Source: Trichoderma breve
Lineage: Eukaryota > Ascomycota > Sordariomycetes > Hypocreales > Hypocreaceae
Direction of reading: 5' to 3'
NCBI RefSeq assembly: GCF_028502605.1
Contig: NC_079236.1
Coordinates: forward strand, 434,001 to 498,000
Length of the DNA stretch: 64,000 bases
The notes under the pieces were generated by a model. It worked only from the letters and a program-made list of their open reading frames with translations. It made no database searches and had not been told where the DNA came from. Within the stretch, counting starts at the first letter, position 1. Every line of letters begins with the position of its first letter. The position numbers and the translations under genes are program-made. Shown one piece after another: positions 21,817 to 32,264 of the stretch.

Positions 21817-23514
21817 TTATTTATCTTTCGCAGGGACGCGGGAGTTTGCCGCCGCAACAAAATGCCCCCAGGTAATCAGCTCTCTACTGCAATCATCTTG
21901 ATGGATACTACACTCAATCAGTGTTGGCCCATCTTTATGCGCTATTGCTCTCTTGAGCGCTTCGGAAATTTGCTCTGCAGTATGAGCTTTAAGACCAAGC
22001 GCGCGTCCTCCTCCCTCTTCAGAATTAAACGCTTCGACCAGAAGCGCATAATTCCAATTCTGAATACGATTGTACAGTCCATCGTGAATCTCTACCTCAA
22101 TTGTATAGCCCCTGTTGTTGATCAAAAGAATAATGATGGGAAGGCGGCATCTCACCATTTGCGAAACTTCCTGGGCAGTCATCTGGAACGCGCCATCTCC
22201 TGTCATGAGGATGGTCCTCCTCTCTGGTTTTGCCAAAGCGTAGCCAAAGGAAGCAGGTATCGTCCATCCAATATGACCCCATTGCATCTCAATCTCAAAC
22301 TCTGCTCCTGGTGGAAGGCATAGTTGAATTCCATTGAACCACGAATCGCCCGTTTCAGTGAACACTGTCGTCTCTGGAGTCAAGAGTAGTTGCGTCTGTC
22401 GAGCAACCTCCTTTCTAGTTAACCTCTCCTGCCCGCGAGAAGCCTGTCCGAGAGAAGGATCGGGACGAAGTCGATCGTACTCAGTCATTGTGCAGCTGTT
22501 CCAACTGACTCTTTCGGCAAGTCTGATCAGAAAGTCTTGCAACTGGACGTGGCTAAAGTACATATTTGGATTAGGCAGGGCGACGCTGTCTATATCCGCA
22601 ACTAGTTGTGGAACACTTGGCAGAGCCGTCCAGCCGACCGTACTGTAGTCTGTAAATACAGTGCCGATGCAGATGAGGACATCAGCCCAATTCACTATAG
22701 TGTCAGCTGCGAGGGTGCTGACCTGGCCCCAAAAGATGCCCGCGAACTGGGCGTGGTCCTCGGGAAAAGAGCCCTTTGCCGCTGGTTGAAGGACCACGGC
22801 GCATCCGATGGCCTCTACCAGCTGGAGTAGAGCCTTTTCAGCGCCGACTCTTCGCACTTTCGGCCCGACAAGAATTACGGGCTTCTGCTTGGAACGAAGG
22901 AATTCAGAGGCGCCGGTAACAGCAGCATCAAGGGCTGGGGCATCACTCGGAAACGGCTTGACTACAGCACTGATAGGTCCGGGTTGCGCACATGCCTCGC
23001 CGGATAAGTTCGTTGGCACTTCGATGTAAACCGGCTTCCGCTTTAGAAGCGACGTTCGAATAGCGCGATCGATCAACTCCGGGGCATGAGCCGCTCGTCG
23101 GATGGCTACGGCGCAGCAAGTGATTCTCTTGGCCATCTCAAGCTGGTAGATAAAGTCATGCTCCCCGAGCGTATGGTGCAGTAGATGTTGATCAACATCA
23201 TTCGTGTTAGGTGCTCCACTGACTAGGATAACGGGGAGGTTTTCTGCATACGCGCTGCCGATGCCGTTGAAGGCTGAGAAGGCGCCTACGCTGTAAGTGA
23301 CAACACAGACACCTACGCCGCAAGCGCGTGCATAGCCTTCGGCGGCCAGAGAACAATTGAGTTCGTTTGTACAACCAACCTCAGTTAGTGCTGGGTGCGC
23401 CTCAAGCTTGTCGAGGAGAATGAGATTGTAGTCGCCCGGGACGATGAAATGATGGCGAATCCCAATTTGGGCGAGCCTTTCGGCAAGATAATCTCCCACT
23501 GTGAAGAGGACCAT
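21817..23514 (-). CDS. Thiamine-diphosphate pyruvate (2-oxo acid) decarboxylase, bacterial type
   Basis: Intronless, 565 residues, ATG at 23514. Catalytic landmarks of the decarboxylase family are all present: the Asp in FIVPGDYNL, the Glu in NELNCSLAAEGYAR, the His pair in DQHLLHHTLGEHD, the ThDP motif from GDGAFQMTAQ to LLINN, and the Glu in GYTIEVEIHDG. Stretches such as MQWGHIGWTIPASFGYA and DGPTLIECSIHQDDCSREL resemble Zymomonas/plant-type pyruvate decarboxylases more than the usual fungal Pdc1. The likely reaction is non-oxidative decarboxylation of pyruvate to acetaldehyde, though other 2-oxo acids are possible. No signal peptide; cytosolic. It converges on the CoA-disulfide-reductase-like gene with 133 bases between their stops. 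Acquisition from bacteria is plausible but untested. Confidence 0.9.
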   Translation of the reverse strand: MVLFTVGDYLAERLAQIGIRHHFIVPGDYNLILLDKLEAHPALTEVGCTNELNCSLAAEGYARACGVGVCVVTYSVGAFSAFNGIGSAYAENLPVILVSGAPNTNDVDQHLLHHTLGEHDFIYQLEMAKRITCCAVAIRRAAHAPELIDRAIRTSLLKRKPVYIEVPTNLSGEACAQPGPISAVVKPFPSDAPALDAAVTGASEFLRSKQKPVILVGPKVRRVGAEKALLQLVEAIGCAVVLQPAAKGSFPEDHAQFAGIFWGQVSTLAADTIVNWADVLICIGTVFTDYSTVGWTALPSVPQLVADIDSVALPNPNMYFSHVQLQDFLIRLAERVSWNSCTMTEYDRLRPDPSLGQASRGQERLTRKEVARQTQLLLTPETTVFTETGDSWFNGIQLCLPPGAEFEIEMQWGHIGWTIPASFGYALAKPERRTILMTGDGAFQMTAQEVSQMVRCRLPIIILLINNRGYTIEVEIHDGLYNRIQNWNYALLVEAFNSEEGGGRALGLKAHTAEQISEALKRAIAHKDGPTLIECSIHQDDCSRELITWGHFVAAANSRVPAKDK

Positions 23515-24179
23515 ATTGGTAGCAGTAAACCTGGTTGAGAGCTAAAGTTAAGTATTACATGTAAAACATTAGGCGACTTATGCAATCTGTCTGAACTTGA
23601 ATTGGACTGCACGAGGCAAAGCAAGCATTTAAATATTAGCATAAAGCTTAAGCATTTCTGGTTGTCCGAGTTGGTAGAGTAGAATAAGCTGGCAGAATTC
23701 ATGAAGTGATTTGGATAAGTGTAATCAACTATGTAATCGGCGTAGCAATACTCCAACATCTTTCATAACATGAAACTATCTCTACTTGATTCAGTCGTTA
23801 GCAGAGTGTAGCAATTGACTTTCTATGTTCAAATAGTGGCATGATCTTTCGGTAACATTTATATCAACAACCCCGCTATCGAAAGTGTTACACTTCCACT
23901 AACATCTAAATTACAGCCCCTCAGAGCGGGATGGATTGCTTGATCGTATGATCTTCAGCGGCTGTTGCAGCCACTTGGCATTGTACGGCAGAGTTTAAAT
24001 TTACAGTTTGTCTGTTCTTAGAGTAAATTAATCCAGAAGCGTCTCCCTAGTATCATAGTAGATGGAACGTTGAAAAACTTGAAAGCATTATATGTAGTCC
24101 CAGGTTTAACGGATATGCCCAATTGTAGTGGATATGCATTCTAGAACTCATAATCTGCATAGAGCAACTGTCTAGTTTG
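23515..24179. other. Intergenic, promoter of decarboxylase gene
   Basis: 665 bases, AT-rich, holding the decarboxylase promoter at the left. No gene, RNA or repeat seen. Confidence 0.5.
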
Positions 24180-25094
24180 CTAGTTCATCAATCGACGCAG
24201 GCCAGAGAGTCTAGTAGGTACCGGGCCGCCAGGTTGAATTGGAACTGGATCATAGTCCTTATATGCGTTCCCACCGAATACCGTATCCTTCAGCGTACCG
24301 TCCTTATCCCGTTCAAGTTCATAAAACAAGTAGGGGGTCTTGGAACGGGAGTCCACGGGCTTGACCCATTTCCATGCGCAGATACTAAAACCCCAATATT
24401 TGAACTGTGAGCGATGATTGAAGAAAAAAAGGTGGTGTACAAGCGGCGACGACTTACCTAGTTACACTCCTGAACGAGATCAGATCTTTTACAGACGTGT
24501 TTTTCGTCCATTTACGGTCATTAGCCCAAAGATAGACGACTATAAGCCAGTCTCCGCCCAATGTTCGATATTTATCGTTCCAATATAGCGAGATGAAATC
24601 TCGTCGGCAGCACGTCATTTTGGAGGGCGCCTTGTCATGCTCTGTACGGTCGATGACTGGCCCCATTCTCAGAGGAATTGTTCTCCATGATTTTATGGAC
24701 CGTTCATAGTTTTCCTGCCTCAGCTGTCTAGGAAGGTCTTTGAAGTATGTGCGCACAAGCATACGCCATGGTGCTCGCCCATCCTGATACCCTTCGGGAA
24801 CGTGGTAAGATGATACCAACCATCTGAATAATCGCACCTCAGGTATTCTCTCGGGATGACGCCTCATGTCGACAAATAGATTTTTGAGGGGACTGTCACA
24901 CGGCTCAGCATGTATATCCAACGCCGCCTCTTTCTTTTCTCAGCTAGGGCCTTGTTTGGGTCTTCGTCGTTGACAGGGCATAGGCCCCATTCTGGAGACC
25001 ACTCACCCCCCCGTCGAGGTCGCCGCGAGTACTCTGGGAGTAAGGGGCAAGGGCAGGGGCAAAAATGTGTGCATCGAGGCTTGCTGGCGATCAT
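24180..25094 (-). pseudogene. Unrecognised protein gene with a frameshift
   Basis: The 3' exon is 24180-24384, joined by a good 73-base intron (24385-24457, GTAAGT...TTTTAG) to an exon running up to about 24940. The splice gives VTSICAWKWVKPVDSRSKTP and ends LSGLRRLMN. Upstream, protein-like sequence continues to a possible ATG at 25094 but in another frame: GLCPVNDEDPNKALAE, then after an A-rich stretch near 24935-24945 KKEAALDIHAEPCDSPLKNL in the second frame. The shift corresponds to two extra bases or one missing base in GAGAAAAGAAAG. No intron of reasonable size solves it. The protein is W- and R-rich with no signal peptide and no family I recognise. A shorter functional start at MRRHPERIPEV is an alternative. 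Confidence 0.5.
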
Positions 25095-25466
25095 GGCTCA
25101 GACTTTTGCAGATGGTATTGATGATCAAGCGACTAGTTCTGGTCGAATGGAACATTATCTCATCTTACTGTGGGTGTATATCTTCTACATTTATATACCT
25201 GAAGGCATCGGTCCGTCCATAGAAGTAAGTTTACTCCCGTGGGGTGGCTGGCTTCATACTCTCAGTATTTCTCGGTGTGGCGGTATTTTAGGAGTCTATG
25301 TTCAAAGCGACACCTCTTGGGAGATGGAAGGGGGCCATAGGGAATAGGTGCATATCTATTTAAAATACTAGAGATACTGGAGATATTAATTAATTGCTTC
25401 TATATTTTGAGGAGCTAATTGGAGTTCTATGAGTCTGGATGGAAAATGGCCTCACAAAGCCGGACC
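25095..25466. other. Intergenic spacer
   Basis: This spacer lies between the 5' end of the unrecognised gene and the 3' end of the 7-LysM gene. The AT-rich part at 25360-25420 may hold the LysM gene's polyadenylation region. The plus-strand open frames crossing here look like shadows. Confidence 0.45.
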
Positions 25467-27390
25467 TCATATGAGGCCGATGCATACATAATAACCCAAC
25501 CAAAGCGAACTACAGGTACTACCAACACCAGGATTCCACTTCTCAAAGTTTGCCAGAGTAATTTTGGCGTTGGTGGCGATCGCTTGACACGAATCACCAG
25601 AAACCACTATTTGCTGGTCAGTATTCTCGAAGAATTAATAGAATCACAGCACGGCACTATTATGCGTGCAGGGTTATTGTCATAACTCACCTAAATGGAA
25701 CTTCTTACAGTTGGTCACCATACCAGCTTGCGTGGGTGTTGGTGTGGCTACACCATTGCCCGGGGTAGTCTTTGATGTCTTCATCGTCGTGGGAGTAGGG
25801 CCACCAACAATATTGACGCACACATAGTAACTAACCAACAGAGACGAGCAACCAGTTCCGACGGCAGGATTCCACTTATAAAAGTTATCAAGAGAGATAC
25901 CCTTTGCTGCAGCAACTGTTGCACATGAGTCTCCTGATTTCACCAGGTAGAAACTGTTGCAATTGCTGACCATGCCGGTCTGTGTAGGAGTTGGAGTCGT
26001 GATTCCATTTCCAGGTTTCGTTGTTGTAGAAGTGGGCTTGACTGTCGTCCCTCCCACAATACCTACACAGACATAGTCTCCCACGATGAGCGCAGTGCAG
26101 TCCGACTTCACAGCAGGATTCCATGCGTAAAAATTGGCAAGCGTTATGGCATTGCTCGAGGCCAGAGCAGGGCAACTATCACCAGAAACAACCAAATGGA
26201 ATTTATTACAACTGCCAATCATTCCAGTTTGAATTGGGCCAGGTGTAGAGATTCCGTTACCGGGCTTAGTAGACGTCGATGTAGGTTTGACTGTTGTTCC
26301 GCCTACAATGCCGACACAGACATAGTCTCCCACGATTAGCGATGTGCAATCGTTTTTTACTGCGGGATTCCATGCGTAAAAGTTGGCAAGAGTTATGGCA
26401 TTGCTCGTGGCAAGATCCGGGCAGGTATCGCCAGAAACAACTAGATGGAACTTGTTACAGCTGCCAATCATGCCAGTTTGAATCGGACCTGGAGTGGAGA
26501 TTCCATTGCCAGGCTTTGAAGAAGTCGACGTGGGCTTGACTGTTGTACCGCCGATGATTCCAACACAGACGTAATCACCGGCAAGAAGTTGAGTACAATC
26601 GCTCTTGACTGCGGGATTCCACGCGTAAAAGTTGTCCAAGCTGATACCGGCCTTTGAAGCAATGTCAGGGCAGGTATCGCCGGACACCACAAGATGGAAT
26701 GAGTTGCAGTTGCTAACAATCCCCGTCTGTACTGGGCCAGGAGTCGAAACCCCATTGCCTGGCTTAGTGGTAGTTGAACCACCCTGCGAGATGACACCAA
26801 CGCAGACATAGTAGTCAAGGATTAGAGATGCGCATGAGGTTCCCACTGCAGGGTTCCAAGAGTAAAAGGTATCCAGGCTGATGCCGTTGGCCGACGCCAA
26901 AACAGCACAAGAGTCTCCTGAGACTACTTTGTGGAACTTGTTACAGTTGCTGACCATGCCAGTCTGTGTAGGTGTTGGCGTGGTAACTCCATTGCCTGTT
27001 GTAGTAGTCGAAGCCGCCTTTGAGGTGGAAGAAGGCGGTGGTGGCACTCCAAAATTCTGCTCAACGCAATATGAGTCTCCCGCTATAATGGGACATCCGC
27101 TTTTAGCTAGAGATGGATTCTGTGAGATGGATTAGCTTTGTGTTATGGATAAACACTGAACGAGCGGAGTCGGCAATTGCTTGAAGGCTTTGACATACGT
27201 ATGCATAGAGTTGATCAAGTGTGATGAACCCAAAATCAGCTATGCTCTGGCAAGTATCTGAACTTGAAACAACATCCCAAGATGTACAGTCCTGTATGGT
27301 ATCACTTGGAGCTGTTGTAGGAGGATCAACGGTGTAGGCTGCGGCAAGAAGACCAGCTGCGCATAGCACAACAGCAAGTGACTGTCTCAT
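25467..27390 (-). CDS. Secreted protein with seven LysM domains
   Basis: Three exons, 27199-27390, 25691-27119 and 25467-25606, give 586 residues. Introns are 27120-27198 and 25607-25690; both joins fall inside LysM domains and restore them (YAY-NPSLAKSGC; KFHL-VVSGDSC). A signal peptide (MRQSLAVVLCAAGLLAAAYT) is followed by a first, divergent LysM, then six very similar units of the form C-N-x-F-H-x-V-V-S-G-D-x-C to WNPAV and YYVCVG. Units are joined by Thr/Pro/Gly linkers (KPGNGxxTPxPxQTGM). LysM modules bind N-acetylglucosamine polymers. Fungal multi-LysM secreted proteins (TAL6-type in Trichoderma, Ecp6-type in plant pathogens) bind chitin, shield hyphae or affect spore germination. Units 4 and 5 differ at only a few residues, so they are recent duplicates. 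It is divergently paired with the next LysM gene. Confidence 0.93.
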
Positions 27391-28097
27391 GTTTGCCTTG
27401 CTGCCTTGGCTTCGACGAAGAGGCTAGTTGAGAGAATGCCTTGCCATCAAAAAAGGAGACAGCTGCATCACTCGATATATCTCGTTTATTTATACCATCA
27501 TCTCCATCGTTATCGAAAGTTGCAGCTGCAAAAATTGCATCGTGACCAATGTCTCACCGAATCCCCTGTAGACATCGTATGTCATAGAAAACTCCGCGGA
27601 ATTAACAGGATCACGATCCTGAAGCTCAATACTTCCATGACGAGATGATTGTCAACGTTCCATCCTCCGGTTGAATGCATGTGTACGGCACAGTAAGGTG
27701 ATGTTGAATCCTTCACTGTGATGCAGGGGTTGTGCATGCCATGCATGCAATCCTCCCCCAACACCATTCCCGCTTGTGGGGTCAGATCACACAATGATGC
27801 GCCCACAGATTCCCTTTGTTGGTAAGACGAGCGAATCCTCATCGCCAAGCCGGAAGGAATATCGGTTGTTCAAGGCGGACCGTCGCTGACAACACGGACA
27901 TTTGTCGATTTTAGGCAATTGAGATCTTGCTGCACCAGATGAGGCCGATTCCAAGGCATTTGGATAAGGCATTTGGATAAGGCATTTGGACGTTGCCTGT
28001 TTTCTGTGTCTGTCTGGAAAATACCATTTCTGTAAAGCAAAGCTAAGCAAAGCTGTTGAACAGAACACCAGACAGAGTATCTCCATCAGTCTAGATC
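27391..28097. promoter_or_regulatory. Shared bidirectional promoter of two LysM genes
   Basis: 707 bases separate the divergent ATGs of the 7-LysM and 5-LysM genes, so their control elements must lie here. It contains a three-copy 13-base tandem repeat at 27954-27992 and a short AGCAAAGCT repeat near 28036-28055. No confident TATA box was chosen. Confidence 0.6.
27954..27992 (+). repeat. 13-base tandem repeat, nearly three copies
   Basis: AGGCATTTGGATA occurs at 27954-27966 and 27967-27979, then as AGGCATTTGGACG at 27980-27992. It lies 106-144 bases upstream of the 5-LysM ATG. On the other strand each unit contains CCAAATGCC, so it could be a clustered transcription-factor site. Confidence 0.85.
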
Positions 28098-30428
28098 ATG
28101 GGCTTCGCTGTAGGGCTTGCCTTGCTTTTGCAGGTCGTGGCTTTTTTCTGCAATACTCCTTTTGCTGAAGCCCAAGTTCAACTCCTCAATATCACAAATG
28201 CACCTGGTCTCTCTGCTACATGTATTGCTGTTCTGAACCAGGCGGTGAACTGCACAACTACAATTGCTTCCATCGGCAATGTTCTCGATGGCTCTCCAGT
28301 CTTTGGCACACCACTGTTTTTGACAAGCTCTCAGCTTAGCGGACTGTGCAACACTGCATGCTCAGCATCATTGACAACATGGGAAAGGCGAATAGCTGGT
28401 GCTTGCGGAGCGACACTTTATGATGCAGCAGACGGTGGCCAATACGCTCTGGCATTGTTTGCTGAGCAATATGTCGAAGCCTACAGTTCAGTCTGTCTGA
28501 TGAACAAGTAAGTAAATACTTATCGTCAGCACGAGGAGCACAGAAGCAGAACTTACGGTAAATATCAGAGCAGGGGCTTATTGTAATCGTGTGATTGGAG
28601 ATCTCATGCGCATTGATCCGGCCAACCAAAGGGCCACGGCGACGCCCGGTAAGTAACAAATTTTTCGAATATGAAGATTTTGTATTGACATTTGTTAGTT
28701 TCTACTGCATATTGTGATGATTGCTACCTCTCTTTGTTGTCTACCCAGTTAGCAATGCCGTTGGCCTCTACCGCTGACCTGAAGAGCTTATTTGTAACTT
28801 TGACATCCTCGTGTAAAAAGACAGGATGGAGTTTATCTGCTCCTCCAACAGCAACAACATTTACAGTTCCGTATGTATCCTCGGTAATATGAATCTTTGT
28901 AAATTCAAACTTATAAGTGCGACTAACATGGCAATACCAATAGGCCAACCCAGCCTCCGGCAGCTGTGTGCTCTGGTACTAAATACACAATCTCCTCAAC
29001 AGACACATGCGTGGGTATTTCCATGAACAAGGGAATAAGTACCGATGATTTACTCTCATACAATTACCTATCGTCTTTGTGCAAATACTTCCCCAAAGCG
29101 GGCACCTCTCTCTGCATTCCCGACTCTCGTGTCTGCAAGCCATATACGGTGCTGAAAGACGATACATGTTCTTCTCTGCAGAGTCAATTCAAGATTTCAT
29201 ATGCGCAACTTATCGCGTGGAATCCATCTCTGGGGTCGAAATGCTCCAATATTCAGCAATACGTCGGCTATGCGATTTGCGTATCAAATCCGGGAGGAAA
29301 CTATGTTAATCCCAGCCCAACTACCATAATTCCGTCTTCGACAGCGTGAGTGAAATCCCCCCTTTCACCAAAGACTATAAGAATATTAATACAAGACTCA
29401 AGGACTTCGTTATGGACATACTCTTTGCCAGCCATGACATCATACCCCAATGCTACATATGTAGCGTCCACCGCAGACGCTCCCTATGCAAACGGAACCC
29501 GCATGGACTGCACAAACTACTTCACTGCGCCAATCCTTACCAATTATACTGGAAATGGGACCACAAGCTTCAACTGCCAAGATGCTGTTTCTCAGTTTGA
29601 CATTGAAATGACAGATTTCTTGACCTGGAATCCATCTCTGAATGCTTCGAGCCCGTGTACAATGGCAAATAACACACAGTATTGCGTCCAAACGTACAGA
29701 CAAACGTCTAAAAATATTACCAGTTCTTGTGTGCAGAAGGCAATCGCTCCTCCGGGCTACGATTGCATCGGCTTCACATCAAGGCACGGCATAGACCAAG
29801 ACCAATTCGCACTTTGGAATCCAGAAGTGGGGAGTGACTGCGGGCAGTTCAAAATTGGCACTCAATATTGCATTGATGTGCTGCACTACCGACAGCCAGG
29901 TATCACTTCGAACTGCAATAAGTTTGCTGCGGCCAATAACACCAACTGTAAGTCACATAGCACCGCTGATTGTTTTCTACGATTTTCAAGCCACCGTACT
30001 AACTTGCGACAGGGGTTGAGCTTCCATGTCAGATAATTGAGACAGAATTTGGCATAAGCCACGCCCGCTTCATCGCATGGAACCCTGCTGTCCAAGACAA
30101 CTGTAAGTATTGGCCTTCTGTCAATTATCTTTGGGCATGAATATTTCAAAATTCTCACACTTCTGTGTCTTTTTTAGGTACTGGGCTATATCTTGGCTAC
30201 GATTATTGCGTTTCGATACCCAACTACAGGCCCACCTACACGTCAACCACGCCATTTGCTACCGCGCTGCCAAGCCCAGCAGTTTTGCCTGGCGTAAAAT
30301 CCAATGCGAAAAGTTCATCAAGTTCGTTGCCCAAGGGGAAAGCGACCGTAACTTCAGGTAGTTCCAAGTCTACTAAGTCGAATAGTCTGGATCGGCAAAT
30401 GACTGTTCCTACTCCCACTGGGAAATGA
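28098..30428 (+). CDS. Secreted protein with about five LysM domains
   Basis: Seven exons give 649 residues: 28098-28507, 28569-28648, 28699-28870, 28944-29345, 29403-29947, 30013-30102 and 30178-30428. All six introns (50-75 bases) are GT-AG with exactly matching phase. A signal peptide (MGFAVGLALLLQVVAFFC to AEAQ) is followed by a Cys-containing N-terminal region of about 230 residues without LysM (with CDDCY), then LysM-like units marked by TISSTDTCVGISMNKGIS, YTVLKDDTCSSLQSQFKIS, a divergent unit with FLTWNPSLNASS, FALWNPEVGSDC and FIAWNPAVQDNC. The tail is Ser/Lys/Thr-rich. The layout matches fungal LysM proteins that sit next to subgroup C chitinases. Predicted role: extracellular chitin binding. 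The third unit is the least certain. Confidence 0.9.
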
Positions 30429-30571
30429 CAGCAAGGCTACGGGGCGTCCAAATATTTGGATATCACATTAGGCTATTGAAATAGCATTTCAGATACAACT
30501 AGATAAATCTTATTTTAGAATCCATATCTAGAGATGATTTATAAATTGTGCTATGTTGTCAGAGAAGGCTC

Positions 30572-30866
30572 TCAAGTTTGTGAAAGGCCACGTTCATGAC
30601 CATCAATAACTTCTCCCACTGCCTGGTGACCATCCCTGTTGGCAATATATGTACCTAGCTGTCTGGCCCACTCCATCCCGGGAGTCCACTGTCGCTCCTG
30701 TCTCCAGCAGATATTTCACAGCCACTGCATTTCCTGAAAGCTGCAGCGTGCAGTGCCGTAAGGCGTCGGGATATAGGGGCCAGATGAATGCATAGAGCTG
30801 TTCGGAGTGGAATATTGGATCTCCATGACAAGGATTTTCTTCAGATGGAATTGTCAAGGGACCCAA
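30572..30866 (-). pseudogene. Relic of an ankyrin-repeat gene
   Basis: On the minus strand DALRHC then GNAVAVKYLLETGATVDSRD is a clear ankyrin unit. It continues as GVGQTA and then, after a frame change near 30660, as NRDGHQAVGEVIDGHERGL and a stop at 30572. Only about two repeats remain, with no intact start. The frameshift and isolation mark it as a remnant, perhaps of a larger ankyrin gene displaced by the LysM/chitinase block. Confidence 0.6.
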
Positions 30867-31046
30867 ATCCAGAATGTCATGTCAGCATAAGACGAGAATT
30901 TCACGGCACTTCGGAAATAGGCAGCAACGAATCCCAGCCCTAGTGATCTAGACTGGTTGCAAAATGCTCTCTTAAGATAAATTGAATAGCTTCCGAGTAA
31001 AGATATCTTTAATAGAGTACATCGAAAGGCGCTGATCCAACACACC
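30867..31046. other. Short spacer 3' of secreted-protein gene
   Basis: 180 bases that hold the 3' flank of the 360-residue secreted-protein gene. The minus-strand frame across it is a shadow. Confidence 0.4.
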
Positions 31047-32264
31047 CTAGCCAAACCAATCCATGTTGACTTCATAATCGAGATTGGCTTGACAATTGGC
31101 CCTGCTTTCCAAAGAAAGACGGACAAAATCAATATGGCCAGGATCACCTTTCTGCAGAGGAGTGGAATCGGCTGAAAGATCATCCCAGCTAATGTTCCAT
31201 TGCTCAGTATTATCTATCGCATTAACTGCCACCAGTTGCGTTGGCCTTCCAGCAGAAGCGCCTGAGTATCTTGCCTTTAACTCTGAAAACTCAGCGGCCC
31301 AAATATATTGGTACTTTGACAGTTGTCTTGGCTTGAGAGACATGACATCTAGAAGCTGCAAGTTAGCCCAGATTGGAGCACATGAAGAAACGGCTGAGTC
31401 AATGTGGATTGACTATATTCAACTTACAGACTACGCCGCCGCAGTGTCTAGCCATTGCGCGGGACATGTGTTCAAAGTAGGTGAAATACACTTGATTTGT
31501 TTGCAAAAAGGCGAGCCAGCTGCCGTCGACGAAGACTTCCCAGTAGTTACGATCCTTGGGGTTGTCGGGGTTTGGGTTGCTGATATCGTTCTTGCCCGAA
31601 TACAAATTCTGCGAGTAGGTGAGTATACACACAAGTAATTCTAGGCTATTCAATGATTATTTACCCATATAGACAACAATTTCTTTTTGCAAGCCCAATC
31701 CGTAGCGAACCATGAAAGGCCAGGGTGGTCGAGATGGCCCATTGTCTGTCGAAGGGCCCATTCTGCCTTGTCCTCGTTTTCCTTAGGGACAGAAGTGTAA
31801 AATACGCATCGGTTCATCAGCTGAGAGTCTGGTAAGAGTATCTGTTTTTCAAGCCATTCCGTCGTCAAGTCATTTATACTGGTGACTTTGCCTGCAGCCG
31901 CTTCTATGCATCCCAAACAACTGGGCAATTTGAACACTGGATCTCCAGGCTGACTACCAGGCGTGCGTTTGACGATACTTCTTTTGTCAAGGTTTGGTAA
32001 TGGTTGAATCCCCAGGGCCGCTTGTAGTTGTTTATTATTCCAGGAAAAATTAACTTGGTAGTTTTCATAAAAGATATGTTCAGGCAGGACATCATCGGAT
32101 AACTTCTTCTCGGTGCCTTCATGGCCACGAGCATTCACGGCCAGTGCTTTATTCGTAATTCTTTTTGGGGTTGGGAGTGTACGAGGAGCGACATTTTTTC
32201 CAAAGGCCAAAGAGAGAATCAAGGTGATGGCAAAGAATACTGGAAGTACTGCCAATCGACCCAT
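31047..32264 (-). CDS. Secreted protein of unknown function, 360 residues
   Basis: Three exons: 31665-32264, 31428-31608 and 31047-31348. Introns are 31609-31664 and 31349-31427; the second acceptor was chosen because it yields CGGVVYVMSLKPRQL in phase. The start at 32264 gives a clean signal peptide (MGRLAVLPVFFAITLILSLAFG); an upstream frame has no better start. Basic KRT/KR sites follow (LDKRSIVKRTPG), possible Kex2-type processing. The body has a CLGC pair, CVFYTSVPKENEDKAEWAL, a YWEVFVDG segment and FEHMSRAMARHCGGVVYVMS. I recall similar uncharacterised fungal secreted proteins with a FYTxG start and an MSxAMAxxxxGTVYVM centre but know no function. Its place between LysM genes and the chitinase suggests the same extracellular task. 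Confidence 0.8.

Noticed and set aside
24910..25347. 145-codon plus-strand frame across the unrecognised minus-strand gene
   Set aside because: Overlaps protein-like minus-strand sequence; its only features are low-complexity GQGQ and hydrophobic runs.
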